Shown: positions 8,552-18,205, counted from the stretch's first letter. The stretch: DNA of 64,000 nt from an uncultured Methylophilaceae bacterium (GCA_903870165.1 CAIQBW010000033.1:1-64000), one strand, 5' to 3'. Notes: generated by a model not told the origin, from the letters alone. Numbers and translations: made by a program.

Positions 8552-9694
8552 ATGAAGAAGCTTTGGCTCATTTTCGCACAAACCGTCACGATCAGCCTTG
8601 CTGTTGTTTTTGTAGCGCAAATTTTTTACCCGAAATTCATTCACGGCAATATCCAATACATTGAAGACAACCTAACAAAAAACCCACAGCCAAAGAATAG
8701 CGCAGGCTCATATAGCGACGCCGCCAAAAAAGCCATGCCTTCAGTGGTGAATATTTTTACAAGCAAGAAAAACTCAAATAACCCGCATCAACAATTCCTA
8801 GATGATCCGCTATTAAAGCATTTCTTTGGGGACCAATCAGACGAGCAATCGCAACGTGAGACCAGCCTTGGGTCAGGAGTGATCGTGAATGAAAACGGCC
8901 TCATTCTCACCAACCAGCATGTGATTGAATCAGCCGATGAGATTCAAGTTGCATTGGAAGATGGGCGAACAGTTAAAGCGCATGTTGTTGGATCAGACCC
9001 AGATACTGACCTTGCAGTTCTAAAAATTGATGTTAAAAATCTTCCTGCAATTACCTTTGCTGATGCTGAGAAAAACAAAGTTGGCGATGTGGTGCTCGCG
9101 ATTGGCAATCCTTTTGGAGTCGGCCAAACCGTGACGCAAGGCATTATTAGTGCCCTCGGCCGTAACCATTTAGGCATAAGCACTTTTGAAAACTTCATCC
9201 AAACGGATGCTTCCATCAATCCAGGAAATTCAGGCGGCGCACTGATTGATGCCGATGGCAATTTAGTGGGTATTAACAGCGCAATTTATTCTCGCAATGG
9301 TGGTTCTATGGGTATTGGCTTTGCCATCCCTGTCAGCATTGCCAAACAAGTCATGGAGCAAATCATTCGCCAAGGTAGCGTGACGCGAGGTTGGATAGGG
9401 ATTGAAGCTCAAGATATGACCGCCGAACTCGCGGATTCATTCAAACTTAAAAACGCCCAAGGCTCTCTAATTGCAGGGATTATTAAAAATAGTCCGGCTG
9501 AACGCGCTGGGCTTAAAGCCGGCGATGTGTTGTTAGAAATAAACGGACTTCAGGTAATTGATAGTAGCAATATGCTTGGGCTTATTTCTGAATTAAAACC
9601 CAACAAACAAGCAATATTGAAAATCACCAGAAACCAAAAAGAGATTAACGTACCTGTGATGATAGGTCGCAGACCTAAACTTGAAGCGAATTAG
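8552..9694 (+). CDS. Membrane-anchored trypsin-like serine protease, DegS/DegQ (HtrA) family
   Basis: A 380-residue periplasmic quality-control protease. An N-terminal hydrophobic anchor (residues about 5-26) precedes the protease domain. The catalytic residues are His123 (TNQHVI), Asp153 (DTDLAV) and Ser227 (PGNSGGA). One PDZ domain follows (about 280-375, with RGWIGIEAQDM and AGLKAGDVLLEINGLQV). A single PDZ domain and an uncleaved anchor fit DegS/AlgW better than two-PDZ DegP/DegQ. DegS-type proteases start the release of ECF sigma factors, but no anti-sigma partner is adjacent. Its stop codon overlaps the convergent tatC end by 4 bp. Substrates are unknown. Confidence 0.9.
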   Translation: MKKLWLIFAQTVTISLAVVFVAQIFYPKFIHGNIQYIEDNLTKNPQPKNSAGSYSDAAKKAMPSVVNIFTSKKNSNNPHQQFLDDPLLKHFFGDQSDEQSQRETSLGSGVIVNENGLILTNQHVIESADEIQVALEDGRTVKAHVVGSDPDTDLAVLKIDVKNLPAITFADAEKNKVGDVVLAIGNPFGVGQTVTQGIISALGRNHLGISTFENFIQTDASINPGNSGGALIDADGNLVGINSAIYSRNGGSMGIGFAIPVSIAKQVMEQIIRQGSVTRGWIGIEAQDMTAELADSFKLKNAQGSLIAGIIKNSPAERAGLKAGDVLLEINGLQVIDSSNMLGLISELKPNKQAILKITRNQKEINVPVMIGRRPKLEAN

Positions 9695-10413
9695 TCACTC
9701 GTGCGAGGCGCTACAAAGCTTGCGACAAAAACCCCAGCTTCGTACAAGAACCACAAAGGCACAGCCAACATCACTTGAGAAATTACATCCGGCGGCGTCA
9801 AAATTGCGCCGACAATAAACGCGCCAACAATCACATAAGGTCTCGCTTCTTTTAGCATCTCGACTTTAACGATATTAAATTTCACCAAAACGACCACTGC
9901 AATTGGCACTTCAAAAGCTATGCCAAATGAAACGAACATCGTCGTCACAAAATCTAAATAGCTTCCTATATCTGTCATAACTGCCACGCCCTGCGGGGCA
10001 GAAGCAGTGATAAATCCAAACAACACAGGAAATACCGCAAAGTAGGCAAACGCCATTCCAGCAAGAAACAGCAACGTGCTAGCAATAATCAAGGGGCCAA
10101 TAAAACGGCGCTCATTTGCATAAAGGCCAGGTGCAACAAACGCCCATGCTTGATATAGCGTGTAAGGTAAAGAAACGATAATTGCCACTAGGGTAGATAC
10201 CTTCATTGGCACCAAAAAAGGTGTGGTGACCGCGGTAGCAATCATCTGGGTGCCTGCTGGCATATGGCTTAACAGTGGCTGCGCAAGCCACGTATAAAGC
10301 TCGTTTGAAAACGGCAGAAATGCAATGACACAAACAACCAAACCCAAGACAATTTTAAGTAACCGATTGCGCAATTCAAGCAAATGCGAAATAAAAGTCT
10401 CTGTCACGCTCAT
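9691..10413 (-). CDS. tatC: Twin-arginine translocase subunit TatC
   Basis: A 240-residue membrane protein with six helices, the TatC receptor core that binds twin-arginine signals. It begins MSVTETFISHLLELRNRLLK, the usual cytoplasmic N-terminus with the conserved HLxELRxR motif. FAYFAVFPVLFGF and AFEVPIAVVVL are typical later segments. It is the third gene of tatABC and overlaps tatB by 4 bp (ATGA). Expected cargo encoded in this window are the Rieske protein and SoxY. Confidence 0.96.
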   Translation of the reverse strand: MSVTETFISHLLELRNRLLKIVLGLVVCVIAFLPFSNELYTWLAQPLLSHMPAGTQMIATAVTTPFLVPMKVSTLVAIIVSLPYTLYQAWAFVAPGLYANERRFIGPLIIASTLLFLAGMAFAYFAVFPVLFGFITASAPQGVAVMTDIGSYLDFVTTMFVSFGIAFEVPIAVVVLVKFNIVKVEMLKEARPYVIVGAFIVGAILTPPDVISQVMLAVPLWFLYEAGVFVASFVAPRTSD

Positions 10414-10754
10414 TTGGACTTAGGTTTTCTCAAGGACTTAGGTTTTAAAGCTGGTTTTGTTGCTGGGGTTGGATTTACTAAATGGATCTCAGTTTGCGCT
10501 TGAGAAACTTCGCTTGGCGCAAGAATACTATTCTCAACTTGTTTTGACTGTGCCTGAATTTCTTGCTGCAATTTTTTGAGGTCTTCAAATTGCATTTCGC
10601 GCTCGACTTCAGATTTCACATTATTAACATAGCGCTGCATACGCCCTAACAAAGCGCCAGCTGTTCGTGCGACTTTAGGCAGTCTTTCAGGGCCAATTAC
10701 AATCATGGCAACTACAGCAATGAGCACCAGCTCTGAAAATCCTACATCAAACAT
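10410..10754 (-). CDS. tatB: Sec-independent translocase protein TatB
   Basis: A 114-residue protein with one N-terminal helix (MFDVGFSELVLIAVVAMIVIGPERLP). An amphipathic helix follows with RTAGALLGRMQRYVNNVKSEVEREM. The C-terminal tail is charged and lysine-rich (KPALKPKSLRKPKSK). The Glu at position 8 and the GPERLP hinge are standard for TatB. It lies 3 bp after tatA. Confidence 0.95.
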   Translation of the reverse strand: MFDVGFSELVLIAVVAMIVIGPERLPKVARTAGALLGRMQRYVNNVKSEVEREMQFEDLKKLQQEIQAQSKQVENSILAPSEVSQAQTEIHLVNPTPATKPALKPKSLRKPKSK

Positions 10755-10757
10755 AAA

Positions 10758-10952
10758 CTAGTGTTTCGTTTTATCAATCACTTCAGCATCGATTGTTTCA
10801 ACTTTTCGAACCTCTTCAGGCTTAGCTTCATCTTTCATGGCATCTTTAAAGTTCTTAATAGCACCACCTAAATCCCCGCCAATATTACGTAGTCTTTTTG
10901 TACCAAATACAACAAGTGCAATCACCAAGATAACAATTAATTCTTTAAACAT
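10758..10952 (-). CDS. tatA: Sec-independent translocase protein TatA
   Basis: A 64-residue pore-forming Tat subunit. A short helix ([20 protein letters not shown]) precedes the [20 protein letters not shown] hinge and amphipathic helix, followed by a short acidic tail. The spacing to hinT is short, so it is likely part of the long his-tat transcript. Confidence 0.95.
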   Translation of the reverse strand: MFKELIVILVIALVVFGTKRLRNIGGDLGGAIKNFKDAMKDEAKPEEVRKVETIDAEVIDKTKH

Positions 10953-10965
10953 AAGTAACTCCTAA

Positions 10966-11304
10966 TTAAGTCTTGGGTAAATTCGCGCCGCCGCCAAACA
11001 CATGGATATGAATATGGAAAACCTCTTGACCGCCTTCGCGACCAGTATTAATCATAGTGCGAAACCCTTTCAGGCCTTGTTCTACCGCTAATTTAGGTGC
11101 CAATAATAACATTTTACCAAGCAAGGCTTGATGGGAGGGTTCTGCCGATGCAAGGCTTTCAATATGTAGCTTTGGCACAATTAAAAAGTGAACGGGCGCA
11201 ATTGGATGTATGTCATGAAAAACGATAACTTCATTATCTTCAAAAATCTTCTTTGAAGGAATTTCAGCCTTTGTGATTTTGCAAAAAATACAATCTGCGC
11301 TCAT
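10966..11304 (-). CDS. hinT: HIT-family purine nucleoside phosphoramidase (HinT-like)
   Basis: A 112-residue histidine-triad hydrolase. The start CIFCKITKAEIPSKKIFEDN is typical of HinT, and the catalytic triad is HIHIHVFGG near the C-terminus. These enzymes hydrolyse adenosine phosphoramidates. An upstream GTG (11310) overlaps the Shine-Dalgarno AGAGG, so the ATG at 11304 is the better start. It lies between hisE and tatA, its usual place in betaproteobacterial his clusters. Confidence 0.93.
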   Translation of the reverse strand: MSADCIFCKITKAEIPSKKIFEDNEVIVFHDIHPIAPVHFLIVPKLHIESLASAEPSHQALLGKMLLLAPKLAVEQGLKGFRTMINTGREGGQEVFHIHIHVFGGGANLPKT

Positions 11305-11312
11305 TTTCACCT

Positions 11313-11633
11313 CTAATCTTTAGGGCGTGAAGCTTTTTCAGCGATGCCAGACAAACCCTCACGACGTGCTAACTCATCCAAGACATCCTGAGCACTCAAG
11401 CCAGCCTGTGCAAGCATCACCATGGTGTGAAACCACAAATCAGCCGTTTCATAAATTAAGTCTTCTTTACTACCATCTTTAGCAGCAATAATGGTTTCAG
11501 CCGCTTCTTCGCCAACTTTCTTAAGGATGCTATTCATCCCTTTGCTGTAAAGCTTTGCCACGTAAGAAGTTTGTGGATCCGCTTCTTTTCTTGATTCTAG
11601 CAATTCAGTTAATCGCTGAATGATGTCATTCAT
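11313..11633 (-). CDS. hisE: Phosphoribosyl-ATP pyrophosphatase
   Basis: Step 2 of histidine synthesis: hydrolysis of PR-ATP to PR-AMP. The 106-residue protein has an all-alpha MazG-like fold with [17 protein letters not shown] and the metal-binding EXXE/EXXD pattern ([14 protein letters not shown]). It is a separate gene from hisI, overlapping it by 8 bp, and not fused as in enterobacteria. Confidence 0.95.
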   Translation of the reverse strand: MNDIIQRLTELLESRKEADPQTSYVAKLYSKGMNSILKKVGEEAAETIIAAKDGSKEDLIYETADLWFHTMVMLAQAGLSAQDVLDELARREGLSGIAEKASRPKD

Positions 11634-12009
11634 GTTTGTAAATTTCCTCTGGATTTTTAATCACAGGCTGATCTATTTTCCATTCACCATTTTCAAGCTT
11701 TTGAAAAAAACAGTCATGACGTCCAGTATGACAGGCAATCCCGCCTATCTGTTCAACCGTCATTAAAATAACATCAGCATCACAGTCTAATCTTAAATCA
11801 TGTACTTTTTGCAGATGCCCAGACTCTTCACCTTTGTGCCATAGTTTGCCACGTGAACGTGACCAATAAACAGCATGTCCTGTTTCAACAGTGAGCTGCA
11901 AAGCCTCACGGTTCATAAAAGCAAACATTAGTACCTGATTGGTGCCAAGCTCTTGAGCAATTACTGGCACTAGGCTATCAGTCCATTTTACTTGATCCAA
12001 CCAGCTCAA
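11626..12009 (-). CDS. hisI: Phosphoribosyl-AMP cyclohydrolase
   Basis: Step 3 of histidine synthesis, opening the purine ring of PR-AMP. The 127-residue protein has [33 protein letters not shown], the Mg/Zn ligands in [12 protein letters not shown] and the zinc cysteines in [11 protein letters not shown]. It overlaps hisF by 4 bp. Confidence 0.96.
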   Translation of the reverse strand: MSWLDQVKWTDSLVPVIAQELGTNQVLMFAFMNREALQLTVETGHAVYWSRSRGKLWHKGEESGHLQKVHDLRLDCDADVILMTVEQIGGIACHTGRHDCFFQKLENGEWKIDQPVIKNPEEIYKHE

Positions 12010-12779
12010 AGTCGCACCTCGATGCCATGTTCTCGCATATATTCTTTAGCCTGATGCACAGTATATTCACCATAGTGAAAAATGCTGGCTGCAAGCACAG
12101 CATCAGCCCCTCCTAATTTCACGCCATCCACGAGATGCTGCAAGTTGCCAACACCCCCGGAGGCAATAATTGGCACATCGACGGCATCGCTAATCGCTTT
12201 ATTTAGACCGAGATTAAAGCCTATCTTAGTCCCGTCTCTATCCATGCTGGTGACAAGCAGTTCACCAGCACCCAGGCTCACCATTTTGCGCGCCCATTCA
12301 ACGGCGTCTAAGCCTGTTTCTTTGCGACCACCATGAGTAAATACTTCCCATCTAGGCTGACCTAAAGCATCAACGCCAACTTGCTTTGCATCAATGGCAA
12401 CCACAATACATTGCGAGCCATAGCGGTCAGACGCATCCGCGACTAATTGTGGATTAACCACAGCAGATGTATTAATACTTACCTTGTCAGCTCCTGCATT
12501 AAGTAAGCGGCGAACATCTTCTACCTCACGAACGCCACCACCTACCGTCAAGGGAATAAATACTTGCGAAGCTACTTCCTCAATAATATGAAGGATGAGT
12601 CCACGATTATCAGAGCTCGCAGTAATGTCTAAAAAAGTTAGCTCGTCGGCTCCTTGCTCGTCATAACGGCGAGCAATTTCAACAGGATCCCCTGCATCAC
12701 GCAGTTCAAGAAAGTTAACGCCTTTTACAACGCGACCATCAGTCACATCCAGACAAGGAATGATGCGTTTCGCTAGCAT
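12006..12779 (-). CDS. hisF: Imidazole glycerol phosphate synthase, cyclase subunit
   Basis: The TIM-barrel half of IGP synthase, 257 residues. It uses ammonia from HisH to close the imidazole ring and releases AICAR. It begins [20 protein letters not shown] (catalytic Asp11 in CLDV). It contains LTVGGGVR, the second catalytic Asp in [12 protein letters not shown] (DRDG), and the phosphate loops [10 protein letters not shown] and [11 protein letters not shown]. It abuts hisA. Confidence 0.97.
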   Translation of the reverse strand: MLAKRIIPCLDVTDGRVVKGVNFLELRDAGDPVEIARRYDEQGADELTFLDITASSDNRGLILHIIEEVASQVFIPLTVGGGVREVEDVRRLLNAGADKVSINTSAVVNPQLVADASDRYGSQCIVVAIDAKQVGVDALGQPRWEVFTHGGRKETGLDAVEWARKMVSLGAGELLVTSMDRDGTKIGFNLGLNKAISDAVDVPIIASGGVGNLQHLVDGVKLGGADAVLAASIFHYGEYTVHQAKEYMREHGIEVRL

Positions 12780-13519
12780 TAACCGTTTAACTCGTTTGCT
12801 AAAGCTTGAGCCGCTTCAAAATTCAAAGTGCCCTCATAAATGGCGCGACCAGTAATAGCCCCCATAATACCTTCGCTCTCAACGGCACAAAGCTTACGGA
12901 CATCATCTAAGTCTGTAATACCGCCACTTGCAATCACTGGAATAGTCAGGGCTTGCGCCAAGGCAACTGTCGCTTCAATGTTCACACCACTCAACATGCC
13001 GTCACGGCCAATGTCTGTATAAACCACCGCCTCAACACCATAGTCTTCAAATTTTTTCGCCAAATCAATCACGTCATGTCCAGTTAATCTAGACCAACCG
13101 TCAACAGCAACCTTGCCGTCTTTAGCATCCAAGCCCACCATAATTTGACCCGGGAATGCGTAACAAGCTTCGTGCAAAAAACCTGGGGTTTTCACTGCAG
13201 CTGTGCCGATGATGACATAGTCGATTCCGCTATCAAGATAGCGCTCAATGGTTTCTAAATCACGGATACCACCACCCAATTGAATCGGAATCTCACCGCG
13301 ACAGGCTTCAACAATGGCTTTAATGGCACCTTCATTGACTGGCTTACCAGCAAAAGCACCATTCAAATCTACAAGATGCAAACGTTTACCACCTTGATCC
13401 ACCCAATTGCGTGCCATAGCACCGGGATCTTCAGAAAACACCGTAGCATCTTCCATCAAACCTTGTTTTAAACGTACACAGTGACCGTCTTTTAAATCGA
13501 TAGCAGGAATAATTAACAT
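12779..13519 (-). CDS. hisA: ProFAR isomerase (1-(5-phosphoribosyl)-5-[(5-phosphoribosylamino)methylideneamino]imidazole-4-carboxamide isomerase)
   Basis: Step 4 of histidine synthesis, an Amadori rearrangement. The 246-residue TIM barrel has [20 protein letters not shown] (catalytic Asp8), [10 protein letters not shown], the second Asp in [13 protein letters not shown], and phosphate-binding PVIASGGI and [10 protein letters not shown]. It has a weak ribosome-binding site and follows hisH after a 40-bp gap. Confidence 0.97.
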   Translation of the reverse strand: MLIIPAIDLKDGHCVRLKQGLMEDATVFSEDPGAMARNWVDQGGKRLHLVDLNGAFAGKPVNEGAIKAIVEACRGEIPIQLGGGIRDLETIERYLDSGIDYVIIGTAAVKTPGFLHEACYAFPGQIMVGLDAKDGKVAVDGWSRLTGHDVIDLAKKFEDYGVEAVVYTDIGRDGMLSGVNIEATVALAQALTIPVIASGGITDLDDVRKLCAVESEGIMGAITGRAIYEGTLNFEAAQALANELNG

Positions 13520-13559
13520 AATATAAAGGCTGTTTTACAAATTAAATGAGATTAATAGA

Positions 13560-14204
13560 TTAAGGTTTGCCATTCCACTGAACAAAGTTGGATAACAACT
13601 GTAATCCAGCGTGCTGACTTTTTTCCGGGTGAAACTGAACTGCAAAAATATTGTTGTGTGCAATAGCGCCTGTGAACGGTGTAGGATATTCAGTTACGCC
13701 CGCAACTAAACTCGCATCATGTGGCTGAACATAATAACTGTGCACATAATAGAAACGCTCACCATTTGGAATATCCTTCCACATCTGGTGAGTTTGTTTT
13801 TGATAAACCTGATTCCAGCCCATGTGTGGCACTTTAAGTTTATTGCCCTCTGCGTCATGCATCGCATCCGCAGCAAAGCGTTTCACCTTTCCTGCCAAAA
13901 TGCCCAAACCGTTAGCATCGCCCTCTTCAGAGTGCTGAAACAAAAGTTGTAAGCCAATACAAATACCAAGGAATGGTTTACTAGCAGCTGATTGCACAAT
14001 CACATCATGCAAACCTCTTGATTCAAGTTCGCGCATGCAATCTGGCATAGCTCCTTGCCCTGGGAACACAACACGCTCAGCATCAATGATATCCTTAGCG
14101 CTACTTGTAACCACCACGTTTTTATTGGGGGCGACATGCTCCAAGGCTTTTGAAACTGAGCGTAAATTGCCCATGCCATAATCTACTACTGCGATATCAA
14201 TCAT
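13560..14204 (-). CDS. hisH: Imidazole glycerol phosphate synthase, glutamine amidotransferase subunit
   Basis: A class I glutaminase, 214 residues, supplying ammonia to HisF. The nucleophile Cys lies in FLGICIGLQLLF, the His-Glu pair in AVQFHPEKSQ, and the start is MIDIAVVDYGMGNLRSV. Its own ribosome-binding site is weak. A ten-codon open reading frame with a strong AGGAG site ends across the hisH start (see 14197-14229). Confidence 0.96.
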   Translation of the reverse strand: MIDIAVVDYGMGNLRSVSKALEHVAPNKNVVVTSSAKDIIDAERVVFPGQGAMPDCMRELESRGLHDVIVQSAASKPFLGICIGLQLLFQHSEEGDANGLGILAGKVKRFAADAMHDAEGNKLKVPHMGWNQVYQKQTHQMWKDIPNGERFYYVHSYYVQPHDASLVAGVTEYPTPFTGAIAHNNIFAVQFHPEKSQHAGLQLLSNFVQWNGKP

Positions 14205-14229
14205 GATACTTTTCTGAAAATTTCATCAT
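14197..14229 (-). CDS. Possible ten-codon upstream minigene coupled to hisH
   Basis: After a TAGGAG Shine-Dalgarno (about 14233-14238) an ATG at 14229 opens a ten-residue frame MMKFSEKYHD, whose TGA stop overlaps the hisH ATG region. The hisH start itself has only a weak A/G-rich site. Ribosomes loaded on the minigene could therefore reinitiate at hisH. It holds only one His codon, so it is not a classical histidine attenuator peptide. This is inference from the sequence only. Confidence 0.3.
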   Translation of the reverse strand: MMKFSEKYHD

Positions 14230-14279
14230 CCACTCCTAAAGTTTAGATGAAGAAAGTTTTGAGTAATTAACACTCAGTC

Positions 14280-14867
14280 TTATAAAGTTCCCTTAGTAGA
14301 AGGCATGATGCCTGCCATACGAGGATCTAATTCGGCAGCCATACGCAGCGCCCGCCCGAATGCTTTAAAGATTGTTTCTGCTTGATGATGTGCATTGTCA
14401 CCACGTAAATTATCAATGTGCAATGTCACTAGAGCGTGATTCACAAATCCTTGGAAAAATTCATGGATGAGATCCACATCAAAATCACCAATGCGTGCAC
14501 GTTTGAATTCAACGCCAAATTCCAACCCTGGACGGCCCGACAAATCAAGCGCAACACGTGACAATGCTTCATCTAAAGGCACATATGAATGCCCATAGCG
14601 TCGCAAGCCTTTTTTATCGCCAACGGCTTTTGCAAAAGCCTGGCCCAAGGTAATTCCAACATCTTCTACAGTGTGGTGTGCATCAATGTGCAAATCACCC
14701 TTTGCAGCAATCGTAATGTCCATCATGCCGTGTCTAGCAATCTGGTCAATCATATGGTCAAGAAAACCTAACCCACTCGCCAATTGAGAGGCCCCAGTAC
14801 CATCAAGATTAATTGAGGCAACAATTTGGGTTTCTAGAGTATTACGGCTAACTTCAGCTTTACGCAT
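14280..14867 (-). CDS. hisB: Imidazoleglycerol-phosphate dehydratase
   Basis: Step 7 of histidine synthesis, 195 residues, the monofunctional type without the phosphatase domain. It has the duplicated metal-binding motifs [15 protein letters not shown] / [11 protein letters not shown] and [11 protein letters not shown] / [18 protein letters not shown]. The gene follows the hps terminator (14895-14938). It is therefore separated from hisGDC by the hps unit and may depend on readthrough or a local promoter I could not identify. Confidence 0.97.
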   Translation of the reverse strand: MRKAEVSRNTLETQIVASINLDGTGASQLASGLGFLDHMIDQIARHGMMDITIAAKGDLHIDAHHTVEDVGITLGQAFAKAVGDKKGLRRYGHSYVPLDEALSRVALDLSGRPGLEFGVEFKRARIGDFDVDLIHEFFQGFVNHALVTLHIDNLRGDNAHHQAETIFKAFGRALRMAAELDPRMAGIMPSTKGTL

Positions 14868-14894
14868 GAGAGTATGTTTTCTTTCTTAGTTTAC

Positions 14895-14938
14895 AAATAA
14901 AAACCGCCGCAAAACGTATTAGTTTGTTTTGCAGCGGT
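14895..14938 (-). terminator. Strong rho-independent terminator of hps
   Basis: On the minus strand ACCGCTGCAAAAC (14926-14938) pairs with GTTTTGCGGCGGT (14903-14915), a 13-bp stem with one G-U pair, followed by TTTTTATTT. It lies between hps and hisB and should insulate hisB from the hps transcript. Confidence 0.85.
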
Positions 14939-14981
14939 CTCTTATGGTCGTTTAGTACCTTTTATTTAGCCAACTTATAAA

Positions 14982-15659
14982 TTAGCTAAACAAGCCTTTC
15001 AACCAACCGAACAAACCACCAGATTTGCCAGCATGTGCAATTGCAGTGATTTCTGCAGCAGAAGCAGCAGGATCAGCAGCGCCGTAGATAGCAGCACCAG
15101 CTACAATGATAGATGCACCAGCGTCACGAACCTGCGCTGTTGTAGAGGCTTTAACACCACCAGCAACAGAAATTTCAACGCCAAGGTTCAAACTTGCAAC
15201 CAACGCCAAATCAGCAAATGGTGTTTGGCCAGCAGCTTGTTGGTCAAGACCTGTGTGAACGCCAATGATGTGAGCGCCTAGTTTAGCAACTTGCTCTGTC
15301 AATGCTTTTTTGTCAGCAACGTTGATCAAGTCAACTTGAGCTTTTTTGCCGTATTTGTTAGCAACATCAATAACACCTTTGATAGTGCCGATATCTGATG
15401 TACCCAAAACTGTTGTAATGTCCGCACCAGCTTTGAAGAATGGCTCAGCTTCGTAGAAGCCAGCATCAGCTGTTTTCAAGTCAACCAAGATCTTGTTGTT
15501 TGGGAATTTAGCACGTAGTGTTTCAACCAATTTGATACCGTTATGCTTAATGCATGGTGTACCAATTTCAAGGATATCAACGTGTGGAGCAACTTTAGTA
15601 GCCAATGCTACTGTTGCGTCAAAATCCAATGAATCTAAAGCCATCTGTGTTAATGCCAT
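14982..15659 (-). CDS. hps: 3-hexulose-6-phosphate synthase (RuMP cycle)
   Basis: This enzyme adds formaldehyde to ribulose 5-phosphate to form 3-hexulose 6-phosphate, the entry step of the ribulose monophosphate cycle. The 225-residue TIM barrel belongs to the orotidine-5'-phosphate decarboxylase superfamily. It has ILEIGTPCIKHNGI, the D-x-K-x-x-D motif in VDLKTADAG, IGVHTGLDQQAAG and the phosphate loop ISVAGGVKA. A short C-terminal tail rich in Gly, Leu and Lys follows (KSGGLFGWLKGLFS). The ATG at 15659 has an ideal GGAGG site, so I dropped the eight-residue upstream extension. The gene has its own promoter, a leader of about 100 nt and a terminator, which suggests strong independent expression. 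The partner isomerase (hxlB/phi) is not in this window. Confidence 0.95.
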   Translation of the reverse strand: MALTQMALDSLDFDATVALATKVAPHVDILEIGTPCIKHNGIKLVETLRAKFPNNKILVDLKTADAGFYEAEPFFKAGADITTVLGTSDIGTIKGVIDVANKYGKKAQVDLINVADKKALTEQVAKLGAHIIGVHTGLDQQAAGQTPFADLALVASLNLGVEISVAGGVKASTTAQVRDAGASIIVAGAAIYGAADPAASAAEITAIAHAGKSGGLFGWLKGLFS

Positions 15660-15732
15660 GTTACTTCCTCCGCTTAATTGCACGTTTACGATTTAACTAC
15701 ACGCGTTATGATACATTTTTTTATCATGTTAA

Positions 15733-15755
15733 TGGTAAATAGATAGCTTTTACCA
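15733..15755 (-). repeat. Inverted repeat at the hps transcription start region
   Basis: The perfect 7-bp arms tggtaaa (15733-15739) and tttacca (15749-15755) are separated by 9 bp. They lie just downstream of the candidate hps -10 box. A second inverted repeat, atgata/tatcat (15708-15713 and 15722-15727), lies further into the leader. The pair could be an operator or a 5' mRNA stem. Function is unknown. Confidence 0.45.
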
Positions 15756-15763
15756 AAAGTAGC

Positions 15764-15792
15764 TTTATATAACGATTTTGCATTTTGGTCAA
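15764..15792 (-). promoter_or_regulatory. Candidate sigma-70 promoter of hps
   Basis: On the minus strand TTGACC (15787-15792) and TATAAA (15764-15769) are spaced by 17 bp. It lies immediately after hisC in the direction of transcription and gives a leader of about 100 nt before the hps ATG. Confidence 0.65.
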
Positions 15793-15798
15793 AATTCT

Positions 15799-16863
15799 TT
15801 ACATTTTGAGGGTCTTTTTAAGCGCTTGTACCAAGGCTTTACATTCAACATCCGTACCAATGGTGATTCTTAAAAACTGATCGATTCTTGCTGGCTTCTT
15901 GAAATGACGAATAATCACTTTTTGCTCTCGCAATGATGTAGCTAACGCTTCTGCTTCATATTTAGGATGGCGCGCAAAAATAAAATTGGCGCCTGATGGC
16001 AATACCTCAAAACCCATCGCTTCGAGGGCATCTACAACACTCTCGCGCGTTTTGATAACCCGCTGACGGGTCTCTTCGAAATACGCTGTATCGTTCATCG
16101 CAGCAATTGCACCCGCTTGGGCAAAGCGATCGAGGGGATAAGAGTTAAAGCTATCTTTTACGCGATGCAAAGCGTCAATCAAATCTGGATGACCAACAGC
16201 ATAACCAACACGCAAACCAGCAAGTGAGCGTGCTTTAGAAAAGGTGTGCGTGACAAGCAACTGCGGATAACGACTCACCAACCCTACCGCAGACTCTCCA
16301 CCAAAATCTACGTAGGCCTCATCAATCACAACCACAGAATCGGTGTTGTGTTTTAATAAACGCTCTATCTCAGACAGTTTCAATAAGCGACCTGTGGGTG
16401 CATTTGGATTAGGGAAAATAATCCCCCCATTTGCTTTCAAGTAATCATCTACGTTAATTTCGAATGCTTCACTAAGCGGAATAGTTTCAAAGTCAATTTC
16501 GTATAAACCACAATAGACTGGGTAAAAACTATAGGTAATATCTGGAAATAAAATCGGCTTATCATGCTTGAGCAACGCATTAAAGACGTGAGCTAAGACT
16601 TCATCAGAGCCATTTCCAACAAACACCTGATTAGCATTCAATCCATGATACTCAGCAATCGCTTGTTTCAGTGCATCAGAATTAGGGTCGGGGTAAAGAC
16701 GCAAACTATCTGCAGCTTCTTTTTGCAAAGCAGCAATCACCTTCGGACTTGGTCCATAGGGATTCTCATTAGTATTCAACTTAATGAGATTATTGATTTT
16801 AGGCTGCTCACCTGGCACATAAGGGGTCAGCGTGTGAACTAGCTTACTCCAGTATTGACTCAT
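15799..16863 (-). CDS. hisC: Histidinol-phosphate aminotransferase
   Basis: Step 8 of histidine synthesis (imidazole acetol phosphate to histidinol phosphate), 354 residues, PLP fold type I. Visible are [34 protein letters not shown] (Asn binding PLP), [10 protein letters not shown] and the PLP lysine in [19 protein letters not shown]. It overlaps hisD by 4 bp. The next gene in transcription order is hps, not hisB. Confidence 0.96.
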   Translation of the reverse strand: MSQYWSKLVHTLTPYVPGEQPKINNLIKLNTNENPYGPSPKVIAALQKEAADSLRLYPDPNSDALKQAIAEYHGLNANQVFVGNGSDEVLAHVFNALLKHDKPILFPDITYSFYPVYCGLYEIDFETIPLSEAFEINVDDYLKANGGIIFPNPNAPTGRLLKLSEIERLLKHNTDSVVVIDEAYVDFGGESAVGLVSRYPQLLVTHTFSKARSLAGLRVGYAVGHPDLIDALHRVKDSFNSYPLDRFAQAGAIAAMNDTAYFEETRQRVIKTRESVVDALEAMGFEVLPSGANFIFARHPKYEAEALATSLREQKVIIRHFKKPARIDQFLRITIGTDVECKALVQALKKTLKM

Positions 16864-18170
16864 TTTTTTAATCTATATTCAGCAGATTGCGCATGCGCTT
16901 GCAAGCCCTCGCCATAAGCGAGAGTAGCCGCTACTTTACCCAAAGTTTGCGCGCCAGTTGATGATACAAAAATTAAGCTAGAACGTTTTTGGAAGTCATA
17001 AACACCAAGCGGAGATGAAAAACGTGCAGTGCGTGAAGTCGGAAGTACGTGGTTAGGGCCTGCGCAATAGTCGCCAAGCGCCTCACAAGTATCACGACCC
17101 ATAAAGATGGCACCAGCATGTTTGATTTTCTTGCTGAATGCGAGCGGATCTTCAAGCGATAATTCTAAATGCTCTGGCGCAATATAATTGCTAATTTCAG
17201 CCGCCTCATCTAAATCACGCACCTGAATTAAAGCGCCACGATCGCTAAGTGAAGTTTTAATAATCTCTTGACGCGGCATAGTTTGCACAAGTCTCTGGAT
17301 GCTAGCATATACTTGATCTAAGAATGTGGCATCTGGACTCAATAAAATTGCTTGTGCCAACTCATCATGTTCAGCTTGGCTGAATAAATCCATCGCTACC
17401 CAATCAGGATTGGTTTTTCCATCGCAAATCACCAAGATCTCAGAGGGTCCTGCCACCATATCAATCCCCACAACGCCAAATACACGGCGCTTTGCAGCAG
17501 CCACATAGGCGTTACCTGGACCAACAATTTTATCTACCTGAGGAACTGTTTCAGTTCCATAAGCCATCGCACCAACAGCCTGAGCACCACCGATACAGAA
17601 TACTCGATCAACCCCTGAAATTGCCGCAGCTGCTAACACCAATTGGTTTTTCTCACCATTAGGGGTAGGCACCACCATAATAAGTTCTTGCACACCAGCA
17701 ACTTTAGCAGGAATTGCATTCATCAATACAGAGGAAGGATAAGCGGCTTTACCGCCTGGCACATAAAGACCAACACGATCTAAAGATGTCACTTGCTGAC
17801 CTAGAATCGTACCGTCAGCTTCGGTGTATTGCCATGAAGCCATTAATTGCTTTTCATGGTAACTGCGCACACGGTCAGCGGCGGCTTTTAAGGCCTCGCG
17901 TTGCTCTAACGGCAAACCATTTAGCGCCCCTACGAGTTCAGACTGTGAAATTTCCAGCTCAGCGATTGAATGCGCATTTGTTTTATCAAAGCGGTTGGTG
18001 TATTCCAACACCGCAGCATCGCCTCGTTTTTTTACGTCTTTAAGAATACCTGCAACAACTTCATCAATGCTGTCATCTTGTGCAGTTTCAAACGCTAACA
18101 AAGCTTTTAACTTGCTATCAAAATCTGTTTCAGCGCTAGAAAAACGTCTTATTTTAATTTCGGTACTCAT
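16860..18170 (-). CDS. hisD: Histidinol dehydrogenase
   Basis: The last two oxidation steps of histidine synthesis, NAD-dependent and zinc-dependent, 436 residues. Markers are [64 protein letters not shown] (zinc ligands Gln and His) and the conserved APEHLEL. The full length is present. Confidence 0.97.
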   Translation of the reverse strand: MSTEIKIRRFSSAETDFDSKLKALLAFETAQDDSIDEVVAGILKDVKKRGDAAVLEYTNRFDKTNAHSIAELEISQSELVGALNGLPLEQREALKAAADRVRSYHEKQLMASWQYTEADGTILGQQVTSLDRVGLYVPGGKAAYPSSVLMNAIPAKVAGVQELIMVVPTPNGEKNQLVLAAAAISGVDRVFCIGGAQAVGAMAYGTETVPQVDKIVGPGNAYVAAAKRRVFGVVGIDMVAGPSEILVICDGKTNPDWVAMDLFSQAEHDELAQAILLSPDATFLDQVYASIQRLVQTMPRQEIIKTSLSDRGALIQVRDLDEAAEISNYIAPEHLELSLEDPLAFSKKIKHAGAIFMGRDTCEALGDYCAGPNHVLPTSRTARFSSPLGVYDFQKRSSLIFVSSTGAQTLGKVAATLAYGEGLQAHAQSAEYRLKK

Positions 18171-18205
18171 CCTGTATTCAACCTATTTTCAAACTCATGT
18201 TTAGT

